DNA from: JADFRG01 sp964590515
GTDB lineage: Bacteria; Chloroflexota; Anaerolineae; Anaerolineales; E44-bin32
Direction of reading: 5' to 3'
Length of the DNA stretch: 64,000 nucleotides
Assembly (NCBI GenBank): GCA_964590515.1
Contig: CAZPZD010000005.1
Location: 12,110-76,109, forward strand
A program made the position numbers and the translations under genes. Shown here in pieces: positions 31,585-39,177 of the stretch. Position 1 is the stretch's first letter. Each line of letters begins with the position of its first letter. A model generated the notes under the pieces. It was not told the origin of the DNA, did no database searches, and saw only the letters and a list, made by a program, of their open reading frames with translations.

Positions 31585-31922
31585 TGAGCCAGGCCCTGAG
31601 GAAGATGACTGCCAAACGTATTGCAACCAAGATCACTGCACCAACGGCCATCGAACCACGACGCTATGACGTCGGGGACCTCGTGGACGTGCTTTGCGAT
31701 CACATGGATGGAGATCAACGGGTCAACGATTGGCTGCAAGGGGTGGTCGTGCAGGCCGACTACAAGATGGTTGCCGTCCAGTTCAATCAGGATGTCTATC
31801 TGACCGACGGCTGGATGGTTCCCGACCGGGTATTGTGGGCTCGGCAGGACAGTGACAAGATTCGAACCTCCGCCAGGTCTCGGCTTCGCCTGCCGCGGAC
31901 CGGCCGAAAGCGGCGAAAATGA
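31584..31922 (+). CDS. Unrecognised small basic protein inside the suf operon
   Basis: 112 aa, no family recognised. Residues 27-95 look like a compact beta-rich domain (VGDLVDVLCDHMDGDQRVND, VVVQADYKMVAVQF, GWMVPDRVLWARQDS), SH3- or Tudor-like in pattern. The N-terminus (KRIATKITAP) and C-terminus (RSRLRLPRTGRKRRK) are basic and could bind nucleic acid or an acidic partner. It is locked between sufD (TAATG overlap) and sufS (ATGA overlap), so co-translation is certain if the operon is intact. There are no cysteines beyond one (VLCDH), so it is unlikely to be a cluster carrier. Confidence 0.8.
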   Translation: MSQALRKMTAKRIATKITAPTAIEPRRYDVGDLVDVLCDHMDGDQRVNDWLQGVVVQADYKMVAVQFNQDVYLTDGWMVPDRVLWARQDSDKIRTSARSRLRLPRTGRKRRK

Positions 31923-33163
31923 CCGCCTCCCAATTGCGCTCCCTCGACCTACCGACGATCCGAAGCGAATTCCCGGTGCTCGACCGCGAAGTTCATCCGG
32001 GGGTACGGTTGGTCTATCTGGACTCGGCGGCCAGCTCGCAGAAACCGCGGGCAGTGCTCGCGGCGATGTCGGATCTCTATGAGCAGCATTACGCCAACGT
32101 CCATCGGGGGATCCACCGCCTGGCGGAAGAGGCGACGGAGGCCTTCGAGTCGGCCCGTGCCAAGGTGGCCGGCTTTATCGGAGCGAGCTCAGCCCGCGAG
32201 ATCGTGTTCACCAAGAATACGACCGAGGCCATCAATCTGGTCGCCCACAGCTGGGGTCGCGCCAATCTGAAGGCTGGCGACAGCATCCTGCTGACCGAAA
32301 TGGAGCACCACTCCAATTTGGTTCCCTGGCTGATGCTGGCCAAAGTAATCGGTTTCGAGATCAAGTACGTCTCGTTCGGCCCGGACTACCAGCTCGATCA
32401 GCTCCAGTATCGTAAGCTGCTGGAGACCCACCCCAAATTGGTCGGATTTACCATGATGTCCAACGTGCTGGGGACGATCACCCCGGTCGCCGAAATGACG
32501 GCCGCAGCGCATGCCGCCGGCGCGGTGGTGCTGGTTGACGGGGCTCAGGCGGTTCCCCATCTCCAGCTAAACGTCACCGAGCTCGGGGTGGACTTCCTGG
32601 CCTTCTCCGCTCACAAGATGTGCGGGCCGTCCGGGATCGGAGCCCTCTATGGGCGGCGAGAGCTGCTTGAGCGGATGCCGCCTTTCCTGGGCGGAGGCGA
32701 GATGATTAAGCGAGTTCGGCTCGACTCATTCGAACCCAATGAAGTACCCCACAAGTTCGAGGCCGGTACCCCACCGATTGCGGAAGCGGTCGGCTTCGGT
32801 GCCGCAGTGGACTTTCTCACCGAACTGGGCATGCCGGCGATCATGGAACACGAGCGGATGATGGTCACCCGAGCCATTGAACAGCTGGAGGAAGTACCGG
32901 GGGTCAGCGTCTACGGACCGGCTCCCGAGCACAAGGGTGGGGTGGCCGCCTTCACCTTCGAAACCGCCCATGCCCATGATGTTGCCCAGCTGCTCGACCG
33001 GGAGGGAATCGCGGTGCGGGCGGGGCATCATTGTGCCATGCCGCTGCACGAGAAGCTCGGTTTGCCGGCCACCACTCGGGCCTCCTTCTATTTGTATAAC
33101 ACCCCCGAAGAGATTGACAGGCTGATTGAGGGACTGTATAAGGTGAGAGAGGTCTTCGCTTAA
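31919..33163 (+). CDS. sufS: Cysteine desulfurase SufS
   Basis: A PLP enzyme that takes sulfur from cysteine, leaving alanine and a persulfide on its own cysteine. The 414-aa protein has the PLP lysine in AFSAHKMCGPSGIG and the active Cys in GHHCAMPLHE, the extended group II (SufS) arrangement. The N-terminus (DLPTIRSEFPVL) is typical. It overlaps the preceding small gene by 4 bp and is followed 24 bp later by sufU, its sulfur acceptor. Confidence 0.97.
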   Translation: MTASQLRSLDLPTIRSEFPVLDREVHPGVRLVYLDSAASSQKPRAVLAAMSDLYEQHYANVHRGIHRLAEEATEAFESARAKVAGFIGASSAREIVFTKNTTEAINLVAHSWGRANLKAGDSILLTEMEHHSNLVPWLMLAKVIGFEIKYVSFGPDYQLDQLQYRKLLETHPKLVGFTMMSNVLGTITPVAEMTAAAHAAGAVVLVDGAQAVPHLQLNVTELGVDFLAFSAHKMCGPSGIGALYGRRELLERMPPFLGGGEMIKRVRLDSFEPNEVPHKFEAGTPPIAEAVGFGAAVDFLTELGMPAIMEHERMMVTRAIEQLEEVPGVSVYGPAPEHKGGVAAFTFETAHAHDVAQLLDREGIAVRAGHHCAMPLHEKLGLPATTRASFYLYNTPEEIDRLIEGLYKVREVFA

Positions 33164-33186
33164 GACCCGCGAATTGACGACCGACT

Positions 33187-33585
33187 ATGGACGATCTCTA
33201 CCGCGAACTGATCATTGATCGGTATAAGAACCCCCGCATGCGCGGGAAGTTGGATCCCCATGACTACAGCTATGAGGATGACAACCCGCTCTGTGGCGAT
33301 CATCTCCGGATCGATCTCCGAGTAGATGGAGATGGCCGGGTTCAGGAGGCCGCATTCTCCGGCGAGGGCTGCGCGATTTCGCAGGCCTCGGCCGACCTGC
33401 TGATGGAATCAGTGGTCGGCAAGTCGCTGGATGAGGTCAAGGGCTACGGAAAAGAGGCCGTGCTAGAAATGCTTGGGATCGAGCTGGGGCCGGTCCGCCT
33501 GAAATGCGCTCTGCTTTCGCTCAAGGTGCTCAAGGCGGGAGTGTACGGCCTGGAGGCCTTGGACGAGGAATTGGCGACGATCTAA
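33187..33585 (+). CDS. sufU: Sulfur-transfer protein SufU
   Basis: A 132-aa zinc-dependent sulfurtransferase that accepts persulfide sulfur from SufS and passes it to SufBCD. The three conserved cysteines and the aspartate are visible: NPLCGDHL (Cys, Asp), GEGCAISQASADLL (Cys) and RLKCALLSL (Cys). It is the last structural gene before a GC hairpin plus six-T terminator, after which the Rieske gene starts 60-odd bp on. Confidence 0.96.
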   Translation: MDDLYRELIIDRYKNPRMRGKLDPHDYSYEDDNPLCGDHLRIDLRVDGDGRVQEAAFSGEGCAISQASADLLMESVVGKSLDEVKGYGKEAVLEMLGIELGPVRLKCALLSLKVLKAGVYGLEALDEELATI

Positions 33586-33611
33586 ACGCCGGAACGAGCA
33601 CACCGCTTGCC

Positions 33612-33635
33612 CGCCGGCCGCGTCCGGCGTTTTTT
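33612..33635 (+). terminator. Intrinsic terminator after sufU
   Basis: A 6-bp all-GC stem (CGCCGG/CCGGCG) with loop CCGCGT, followed by six T residues. It probably ends most suf transcripts before the Rieske gene. Confidence 0.75.
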
Positions 33636-33650
33636 CTGCCAAAGTCCCGC

Positions 33651-34001
33651 ATGTACAACTACACCATGGTGGATGACGAGAACCTGGAGTTCGTGACGGT
33701 CGCGACGGTTGGCGAGCTCGCGAACGGGGATCGCCTGATTCTGGAGGTCGGCGGGGAATCGATTGCGGTCTTTAACATCGCGGGGCAATACTTCGCCATC
33801 TCGGACGTATGCTCGCACGACGATGGACCGGTTGCCGAAGGAGAGCTCCGGGAGTACGAGCTCGAGTGTCCCCGCCACGGGGCCCGCTTCGACCTGCGGA
33901 GCGGAAGAGTGCTCTCGCTGCCGGCCGTGGTCGACATTCCGGCCTATCCGGTGCGGGTCGTGGGGGACGAGATTCAGGTCGGTCTGCCCGCGGAGGGTTG
34001 A
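33651..34001 (+). CDS. Rieske-type [2Fe-2S] ferredoxin
   Basis: 116 aa, a single Rieske domain with cluster ligands in DVCSHDDGP (Cys, His) and ECPRHGARFDL (Cys, His). It is cytosolic (no signal peptide) and resembles the ferredoxin components of dioxygenases and the Rieske proteins that often end suf operons. ATG 33651 (MYNYTMVDD) is used; ATG 33666 would shorten it by five residues, and neither has a clear ribosome site. The long open frame upstream from 33504 is the sufU region in another phase. Its electron partner is unknown. Confidence 0.92.
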   Translation: MYNYTMVDDENLEFVTVATVGELANGDRLILEVGGESIAVFNIAGQYFAISDVCSHDDGPVAEGELREYELECPRHGARFDLRSGRVLSLPAVVDIPAYPVRVVGDEIQVGLPAEG

Positions 34002-34089
34002 ATCCGCGGCCTACGGTTTTGCAGTAACATTGTCGCCGGCATCGCGCGGCGAGGGGGTGGGCGCGGTGTTCTCCCTAGAGGGTACAGAC

Positions 34090-36795
34090 ATGTCGAAGAA
34101 GTGGGTGTATGCATACGACGAAGTCGAGCAGGCAGAGGCCGTCGCCGGAACTTGGGACGGAGTGAAGGCCTTGCTGGGTGGCAAGGGCGCCAACCTGGCG
34201 GAGATGACTCGCCTGGCAATCCCGGTTCCGGCAGGGTTTGTCATCACCACCGAGGCTTGTAACGCCTACCTGGCAGCCGGGGAGAAATTCCCGGAGGGGA
34301 TGTGGGATCAGGTGGTCGAGTCCCTGGCTGCGATTGAACAGCGGACCGGAAAGCGCTTCGGCGATCCGGCCGATCCGCTGCTGGTTTCCTGTCGCTCGGG
34401 TGCCAAGTTCTCAATGCCCGGGATGATGGATACGGTACTCAACATCGGGCTAAACGACGAGACCACCCAAGGGATGGTCAAGCTGACTGGCGATCCCCGC
34501 TTTGTCTACGATTCTTACCGCCGGCTAGTGCAGATGTACGGCTCGGTGGTCATGGGGGTCGCCAAAGAACCATTTGAGGAAGTGCTGACCGAGTTCCGAA
34601 AACGCCAAGGCGTAGAAAGCGACTCGGAGCTGAGCGCGGACGACTGGAAGGCGATTACTCAGCGGTTCAAGGACATCGTCAAGAAGCATACTGGGCGCGA
34701 ATTCCCCGGCAAGCCGATCGAGCAGCTGAAGCCGGCGATCGAGGCCGTCTTCAAGTCCTGGAACGGCAAGCGGGCGGTGGATTATCGCAATGCCGCAGGA
34801 ATCCCGCACGACCTCGGGACGGGGGTCAACATCGTCACCATGGTCTTCGGCAACATGGGGAATGATTCCGGCACCGGGGTCAGCACCACCCGTAATGTTT
34901 CGACCGGCGAAAACGTGATGGAGGGTGACTTCCTGCTCAACGCCCAGGGCGAAGATGTCGTAGCCGGCACCCGAATGACGAAACCGATCGCGGCCATGCA
35001 GGCCGACTTGCCGAAGGCTTTTTCCGAGCTGGTGCAGATCGGTCGCAAGCTGGAGAAACACTACCGGGAAGTTCAGGACATCGAGTTCACCATCGAAAAC
35101 GGCGTGCTCTGGATGCTGCAGACCCGCGACGGCAAGCGGACTGCCCAGGCCGCCGTTCGGATCGCTTGCGATTTGGTGGAAGAAGGACTGATCACCAAGC
35201 GGGAAGCGGTCCTTCGGGTGACGCCGGATCACGTCGATTTCTTTCTCCATCCCCAGTTTGATTTGGAGAAAATGAAAGCGGCCAGCGAACAGGGTCGACG
35301 GCTGGCAAGCGGCCTCAACGTATCGCCGGGGGCGGCGGTGGGCCAGGTGGCATTGGACGCCGATCGGGCAGAAGCCTGGGCCAAGCAGGAGGGCCGCAAG
35401 GTCATCATGGTGCGCCCCGAGACCAAGCCAGACGACGTGCACGGGATGTTGGCGGCCCAGGGAATTCTGACCAGTCGCGGGGGACGGACCAGCCACGCGG
35501 CGCTGGTCGCCCGGCAGTTCGGAAAACCGGCGGTGGTCGGGGTGTCGGCGCTCGACATCGACCTCGAGAAGCGGGTGATTTCGGTCGACGGTCGAGAGGT
35601 CAAGGAGGGCGACTGGATTTCGATCGATGGCACCCTTGGCGAGGTGTACCTTGGCCAACTGGAGACCATGGAGCCGGACTTCAAGGACCCATATCTGCTC
35701 AAGATTCTCTCCTGGGCGGACGAGTTCCGGCGTCTGGGAGTGTGGGCCAATGCGGACTACCCCCGCGACGCCCAGCGGGCGCGGGAGTACGGGGCCCAAG
35801 GGATCGGACTCTGTCGGACCGAGCACATGTTCTTTGAACCCGAACGGCTGCCCTACGTCCAGCAGATGATTCTGGCCGAGACTCCGGAGGAGCGGAATGA
35901 AGCCCTGGAGAAGCTGCTTCCATTCCAGCGCAAGGAATTCGAGGGACTCTTCCAGGTGATGGACGGGCTGCCGGTCATCATCCGGCTCATCGATCCACCG
36001 TTGCATGAATTCCTTCCGAGCCACGACGAGCTCTTGGTGGAGGTCACCGAGCTGCGGATCACGGGGAAGGATGCGGCCAGGCTGGCCGAGCAAGAGCGGT
36101 TACTGGCGGCGGTCGAGGGCATGCGGGAAGCGAACCCGATGCTCGGATTGCGCGGAGTGCGGCTCGGGATTCACATGCCGGAAGTCACGAAGATGCAGGT
36201 GCGGGCTATCATGGAAGCCGCCTGCACCGTCGTGAAAGACGGAGGAGACGTGCACCCGGAGGTCATGATTCCGCTGATCAGTCATGTTAATGAACTGAAA
36301 ACCCAGCAGCTCGCTCTGCAAGAGGTGGCAAAGCAAGTGATGCAAGAGCAGGGGGTCAAGGTGGATTACAAGTTCGGGACGATGATCGAGATCCCGCGGG
36401 CCGCGCTGACCGCCGGGGAGATTGCCAAGTACGCCGAGTTCTTCTCCTTCGGAACGAATGATCTCACCCAGACCACCTATGGGATCAGCCGGGATGATGC
36501 CGAGGCCGGATTCCTGATGGAGTACATCGAGAAGGAAATCCTGCCGGGCAATCCTTTCCAATCCATCGATCCAGAGGGTGTGGGACGGCTGATGAAGATG
36601 GCGACCGACGAGGGGCGGGCAGTTCGACCTGACCTGGAGGTGGGGATCTGCGGCGAGCACGGCGGAGATCCACAATCCATCCGGCTCTGCCATGACTATG
36701 GATTGAATTACGTGAGCTGCTCACCGTTCCGGGTGCCGGTCGCCCGCCTGGCGGCCGCCCATGCGGCTCTACGGGCTGCGCCGGTCGAAAGCTGA
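34090..36795 (+). CDS. ppdK: Pyruvate, phosphate dikinase
   Basis: Interconverts pyruvate, ATP and phosphate with phosphoenolpyruvate, AMP and pyrophosphate. The 901-aa protein has the ATP-grasp N-terminus (GGKGANLAEMTRLAIPVPAG), the swivelling phosphohistidine domain with catalytic His in SRGGRTSHAALVAR (residues about 455-470), and a C-terminal PEP-binding barrel (the GLCRTEHMFF, FSFGTNDLTQ and GICGEHGGDP motifs). ATG 34090 is preceded by GAGGG at 6-9 bases; the open frame from 33763 overlaps the Rieske gene and is not used. It ends in a long hairpin. It may work gluconeogenically or in pyrophosphate-based glycolysis. Confidence 0.96.
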   Translation: MSKKWVYAYDEVEQAEAVAGTWDGVKALLGGKGANLAEMTRLAIPVPAGFVITTEACNAYLAAGEKFPEGMWDQVVESLAAIEQRTGKRFGDPADPLLVSCRSGAKFSMPGMMDTVLNIGLNDETTQGMVKLTGDPRFVYDSYRRLVQMYGSVVMGVAKEPFEEVLTEFRKRQGVESDSELSADDWKAITQRFKDIVKKHTGREFPGKPIEQLKPAIEAVFKSWNGKRAVDYRNAAGIPHDLGTGVNIVTMVFGNMGNDSGTGVSTTRNVSTGENVMEGDFLLNAQGEDVVAGTRMTKPIAAMQADLPKAFSELVQIGRKLEKHYREVQDIEFTIENGVLWMLQTRDGKRTAQAAVRIACDLVEEGLITKREAVLRVTPDHVDFFLHPQFDLEKMKAASEQGRRLASGLNVSPGAAVGQVALDADRAEAWAKQEGRKVIMVRPETKPDDVHGMLAAQGILTSRGGRTSHAALVARQFGKPAVVGVSALDIDLEKRVISVDGREVKEGDWISIDGTLGEVYLGQLETMEPDFKDPYLLKILSWADEFRRLGVWANADYPRDAQRAREYGAQGIGLCRTEHMFFEPERLPYVQQMILAETPEERNEALEKLLPFQRKEFEGLFQVMDGLPVIIRLIDPPLHEFLPSHDELLVEVTELRITGKDAARLAEQERLLAAVEGMREANPMLGLRGVRLGIHMPEVTKMQVRAIMEAACTVVKDGGDVHPEVMIPLISHVNELKTQQLALQEVAKQVMQEQGVKVDYKFGTMIEIPRAALTAGEIAKYAEFFSFGTNDLTQTTYGISRDDAEAGFLMEYIEKEILPGNPFQSIDPEGVGRLMKMATDEGRAVRPDLEVGICGEHGGDPQSIRLCHDYGLNYVSCSPFRVPVARLAAAHAALRAAPVES

Positions 36796-36833
36796 TCCCA
36801 AGTTTGACCCGTGGCGGAGTGTCATGAATCGAC

Positions 36834-36858
36834 GGGGCACACGCCCTGCGTGTGCCCC
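36834..36858. terminator. 11-bp hairpin after ppdK
   Basis: A GGGGCACACGC / GCGTGTGCCCC stem with a CCT loop, between ppdK and the convergent small acidic gene. Weakly T-rich on the + side (CTGAACTTTCTT), so probably a bidirectional terminator. Confidence 0.75.
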
Positions 36859-36886
36859 TGAACTTTCTTATGGAAGCGAGTTCAAG

Positions 36887-37006
36887 TCAGTCGAAGTCGG
36901 TGTCGTCGTCCTCGTCCTCTTCCTCGTCATCGAATGATTCGTCGGCAGTATCTTCAGAGTCCCCATCCGCCCAATCGAGTTCGATCGGGGCTTCTCGCAC
37001 GACCAT
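36887..37006 (-). CDS. 39-residue strongly acidic small protein
   Basis: A short reading frame starting MVVREAPIELDWADG, whose second half is almost entirely Asp/Glu with a few Ser/Thr and ends DDDTDFD. The ATG at 37006 is preceded by a near-perfect Shine-Dalgarno AAGGAGGA (37010-37017) at 3-4 bases, the best ribosome site in this neighbourhood. A TATAAT on the same strand at 37101-37106 could start its mRNA. No family recognised. A longer in-frame reading from 37111 lacks a ribosome site. The charge suggests a partner-binding or nucleic-acid-mimic role, but this is speculative. Confidence 0.65.
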   Translation of the reverse strand: MVVREAPIELDWADGDSEDTADESFDDEEEDEDDDTDFD

Positions 37007-37100
37007 CAATCCTCCTTGGCTTTCGAGCCTGGTAAGCGCACGGTGCAGGTGCCGTAAGACCGGCCTTCGCCGTGTCCCAACTGCCGGAATTGGGAGCGGG

Positions 37101-37106
37101 ATTATA
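37101..37106 (-). promoter_or_regulatory. Candidate -10 for the 39-residue gene
   Basis: TATAAT in a GGATATAATCC context, the same as at tRNA-Leu. No clear -35. Gives a leader of about 85-90 bases. Confidence 0.4.
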
Positions 37107-37126
37107 TCCAAATTGAGGAGATTCGC

Positions 37127-37537
37127 ATGAGAGACTGGATCCTACCTGCGATGGGCACTTTCCTGTTCTGGGGGCTATATGGATTCTTCCCCAAAATCAC
37201 CATTCGCTATATCAGCCCGCTCAGTACGATCGTCTACGAAGCGCTTGTCGGAATACCGGTGGCCATCATCGTCTTGGCGGTCTTGAAGTTCAGGCCGGAG
37301 GTCCATCCCACCGGAATATTGCTGGCTGGCCTGACCGGCCTGCTCGGGATGCTGGGTGCCCTATCGTTCCTGTTTGCGGTCCGCCGAGGCCAAGTGGGCC
37401 TGGTGAGCGCCTTCACGGCGCTCTACCCCGCTCTTACGATCCTGCTGGCTATGCTGTTCCTCGGGGAACGACTGGAGCTTCGGCAGTGGTTCGGGGTTGG
37501 CCTGGCGATCCTTGCCTTGGCGCTCTTCGCAGCCTGA
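37127..37537 (+). CDS. Half-size EamA/DMT-family membrane protein
   Basis: 136 aa with four or five hydrophobic segments, equal to one EamA repeat rather than the usual two of drug/metabolite transporters. The family end is recognisable: VGLVSAFTALYPALTILLAM, then LGERLELRQWFGVGLAI. The ATG is preceded by GAGGAG at 6 bases. Such single-repeat proteins act as dimers (for example the small multidrug-type arrangement), but here no second gene is adjacent. Substrate unknown. Confidence 0.88.
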   Translation: MRDWILPAMGTFLFWGLYGFFPKITIRYISPLSTIVYEALVGIPVAIIVLAVLKFRPEVHPTGILLAGLTGLLGMLGALSFLFAVRRGQVGLVSAFTALYPALTILLAMLFLGERLELRQWFGVGLAILALALFAA

Positions 37538-37580
37538 CCACCACTTTCGATTGAATGGACGGCTTCTGGGAGGGATTTGT

Positions 37581-38516
37581 TCAGGATTTCACAAACCGGC
37601 GCAAGTCCGGGAAGACCAGCTTCTCATGCTGAGACTTGCGCAGCCCAGTCCGGTTGGCGGCTTCGAAGTTCAGCAGCACTTCCTTCAGCGCCCGGACCTG
37701 CCACCCGGGGGGATCCTGGGAGAAGATCGCCAGGACCGCGGTAAAGTGGCCGGGGATCAGCAGCAGGCAGGACGAATCGTCCAGGTGGGTGGCCAGCATC
37801 CGGCCGGGGCCGGATTCTTGGCGGGGTGGGCCGAAGGTCCGCAGGAGACCCATCGCCTCCTCGGCCGCCGGAGGCATGTCGCCCTGCAAGAAAATCCGCT
37901 CCCGTGAGTTGAGGTCAAACAGCGCGACACAGGTGCACTGGGCCTCATTGAGCTGCATCAGGAAGGTCGTGCGGCCCTCTTCCAGGACCACTCGCCAGCG
38001 GTCGCTGCGCGGATGAGCCTGTTTGAGCCGCAGAGCAACCTCCCGCTGCTCCTGGTAGTGCCGGCGAATGGCTCGGTACTGGGAGGCGTTGATCCGGCCG
38101 TGTTCGAAGTCGTCCTCTAGGCGGTCGAGCTTTTCATCGAGGGCGGTGAGCATCTCCATCAGCTCGGGAGCGTCCTCGGTCTCGAGTTCCAGCCTCAAGG
38201 TTTCCTTGATCGAGCGATCCGTGAGGGTCTCTTCGCCGATCAGCCCAACTTCGGCCTGTGGCGGCGGGTCTTCCACGAATACCGGGACGGTGGCTCCTTC
38301 CAGCTTGGCCAGGTGGCTATCTTTCTCCCGGAGGAACTCCCGCACCGCACGCAGCTGCCCGGCGCTGATGGTTCCATCGCAGAACGCCAGAGCAGCCGAC
38401 AACATCCGTTCACGGGCGATCGCGAGCTGTTCCCGCCCGCGCTGGATGGCCGGATCAGCGGCCTCTCGCTCGGTCTGGGCGACCTCGGCTTCGAGTTCGG
38501 ACTGGCCCCTGGGCAT
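37581..38516 (-). CDS. Two-repeat helical protein with a Roadblock-like C-terminus
   Basis: 311 aa, cytoplasmic, no family recognised with certainty. The N-terminal half contains two similar helical units, FCDGTISAGQLRAVREFLREK (about residues 45-65) and FEHGRINASQYRAIRRHYQEQ (about 136-156), each preceded by a charged helix. The C-terminal 125 residues (from about 180) alternate strands and helices (TTFLMQLNEAQCTCVALFDL and CLLLIPGHFTAVLAIF) in a way that suggests a Roadblock/LC7 or GAF-like fold. It is a single gene, convergent with the EamA gene. Possibly a regulator of a small GTPase or kinase, by fold guess only. Confidence 0.75.
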   Translation of the reverse strand: MPRGQSELEAEVAQTEREAADPAIQRGREQLAIARERMLSAALAFCDGTISAGQLRAVREFLREKDSHLAKLEGATVPVFVEDPPPQAEVGLIGEETLTDRSIKETLRLELETEDAPELMEMLTALDEKLDRLEDDFEHGRINASQYRAIRRHYQEQREVALRLKQAHPRSDRWRVVLEEGRTTFLMQLNEAQCTCVALFDLNSRERIFLQGDMPPAAEEAMGLLRTFGPPRQESGPGRMLATHLDDSSCLLLIPGHFTAVLAIFSQDPPGWQVRALKEVLLNFEAANRTGLRKSQHEKLVFPDLRRFVKS

Positions 38517-38581
38517 GGCCCCATCATACAGGTTCGGGTGAACGGCGTTCAGATGACTGGGGTACCAGCAGCCGACCGCGA

Positions 38582-38587
38582 TATACT
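38582..38587 (+). promoter_or_regulatory. Candidate -10 for the SH3 lipoprotein
   Basis: TATACT ending 9 bases before the ATG at 38597, another leaderless-type arrangement. The -35 is weak, so confidence is low. Confidence 0.4.
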
Positions 38588-38596
38588 CAAGTTCTA

Positions 38597-39142
38597 ATGC
38601 GCAGTTTGCCGTTTACGGCGCTCTTGCTCGTCCTGCTGGCCGGGTGCAATTTCCGGGGCTCGGAGTTGGTCACCCCAACCGCCTCTGGGGATCAGGTCGT
38701 GCAGACCGCCCAGGCGATCGCCCAGGCTACCCTGGCTGCGGCGACCAGCACTCCGACTCAGGTGCCGCCGACCCCTTCCCCGGCCCCGCCGACGAATACT
38801 CCCCCGCCGGCAGTTACCCTCACACCGGCTTCGCCCGTCGTGACCGCCAACTACAACGCCAATGTCCGACGCGGGCCAGGGGAAAACTATGAAGTCCTTG
38901 ATTTTCTGCTTGGCGGACAGCAGGCGGATGTGTTCGGAAGGTACGACAATTCGCCGATCGGTACCTGGTGGTACGTGCGGCCGATTGGGAGTGGGATTAC
39001 CGGCTGGGTGTGGTCAGGGGCCATGGCACTGAGCGGGAGCGATTTTGGTATCCCGGCGCTGACCCCGGTCCCAACTACGACCCCGACACCTGGCCCGACC
39101 AGCACTCCCACCCAGACTCCGACAGTCACGCCAACCACCTGA
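38597..39142 (+). CDS. SH3-domain surface lipoprotein
   Basis: 181 aa. A signal peptide ends at the lipobox LLAGC (Cys18). A Pro/Thr-rich spacer follows, then a bacterial SH3 domain (about residues 80-150; NYNANVRRGPGENYEVLDFL and GWVWSGAM) and a second Thr/Pro-rich tail rich in TPTP repeats. It is anchored outside the cytoplasmic membrane, where SH3b domains often bind peptidoglycan or peptides. It stands alone, convergent with the aldehyde dehydrogenase gene. Confidence 0.9.
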   Translation: MRSLPFTALLLVLLAGCNFRGSELVTPTASGDQVVQTAQAIAQATLAAATSTPTQVPPTPSPAPPTNTPPPAVTLTPASPVVTANYNANVRRGPGENYEVLDFLLGGQQADVFGRYDNSPIGTWWYVRPIGSGITGWVWSGAMALSGSDFGIPALTPVPTTTPTPGPTSTPTQTPTVTPTT

Positions 39143-39177
39143 GCCGGTGAGACAGTTACCGGGTTCCGACCGGTAGC

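Noticed and set aside
34525..36093. 522-codon minus-strand frame inside ppdK
   Set aside because: Antisense shadow of the strongly conserved pyruvate phosphate dikinase, typical of GC-rich genes.
39153..39176. ACCGG/CCGGT pairing between the SH3 lipoprotein and aldehyde dehydrogenase
   Set aside because: Short and imperfect, with no T-run. A convergent terminator is likely somewhere here but not supported by this stem.
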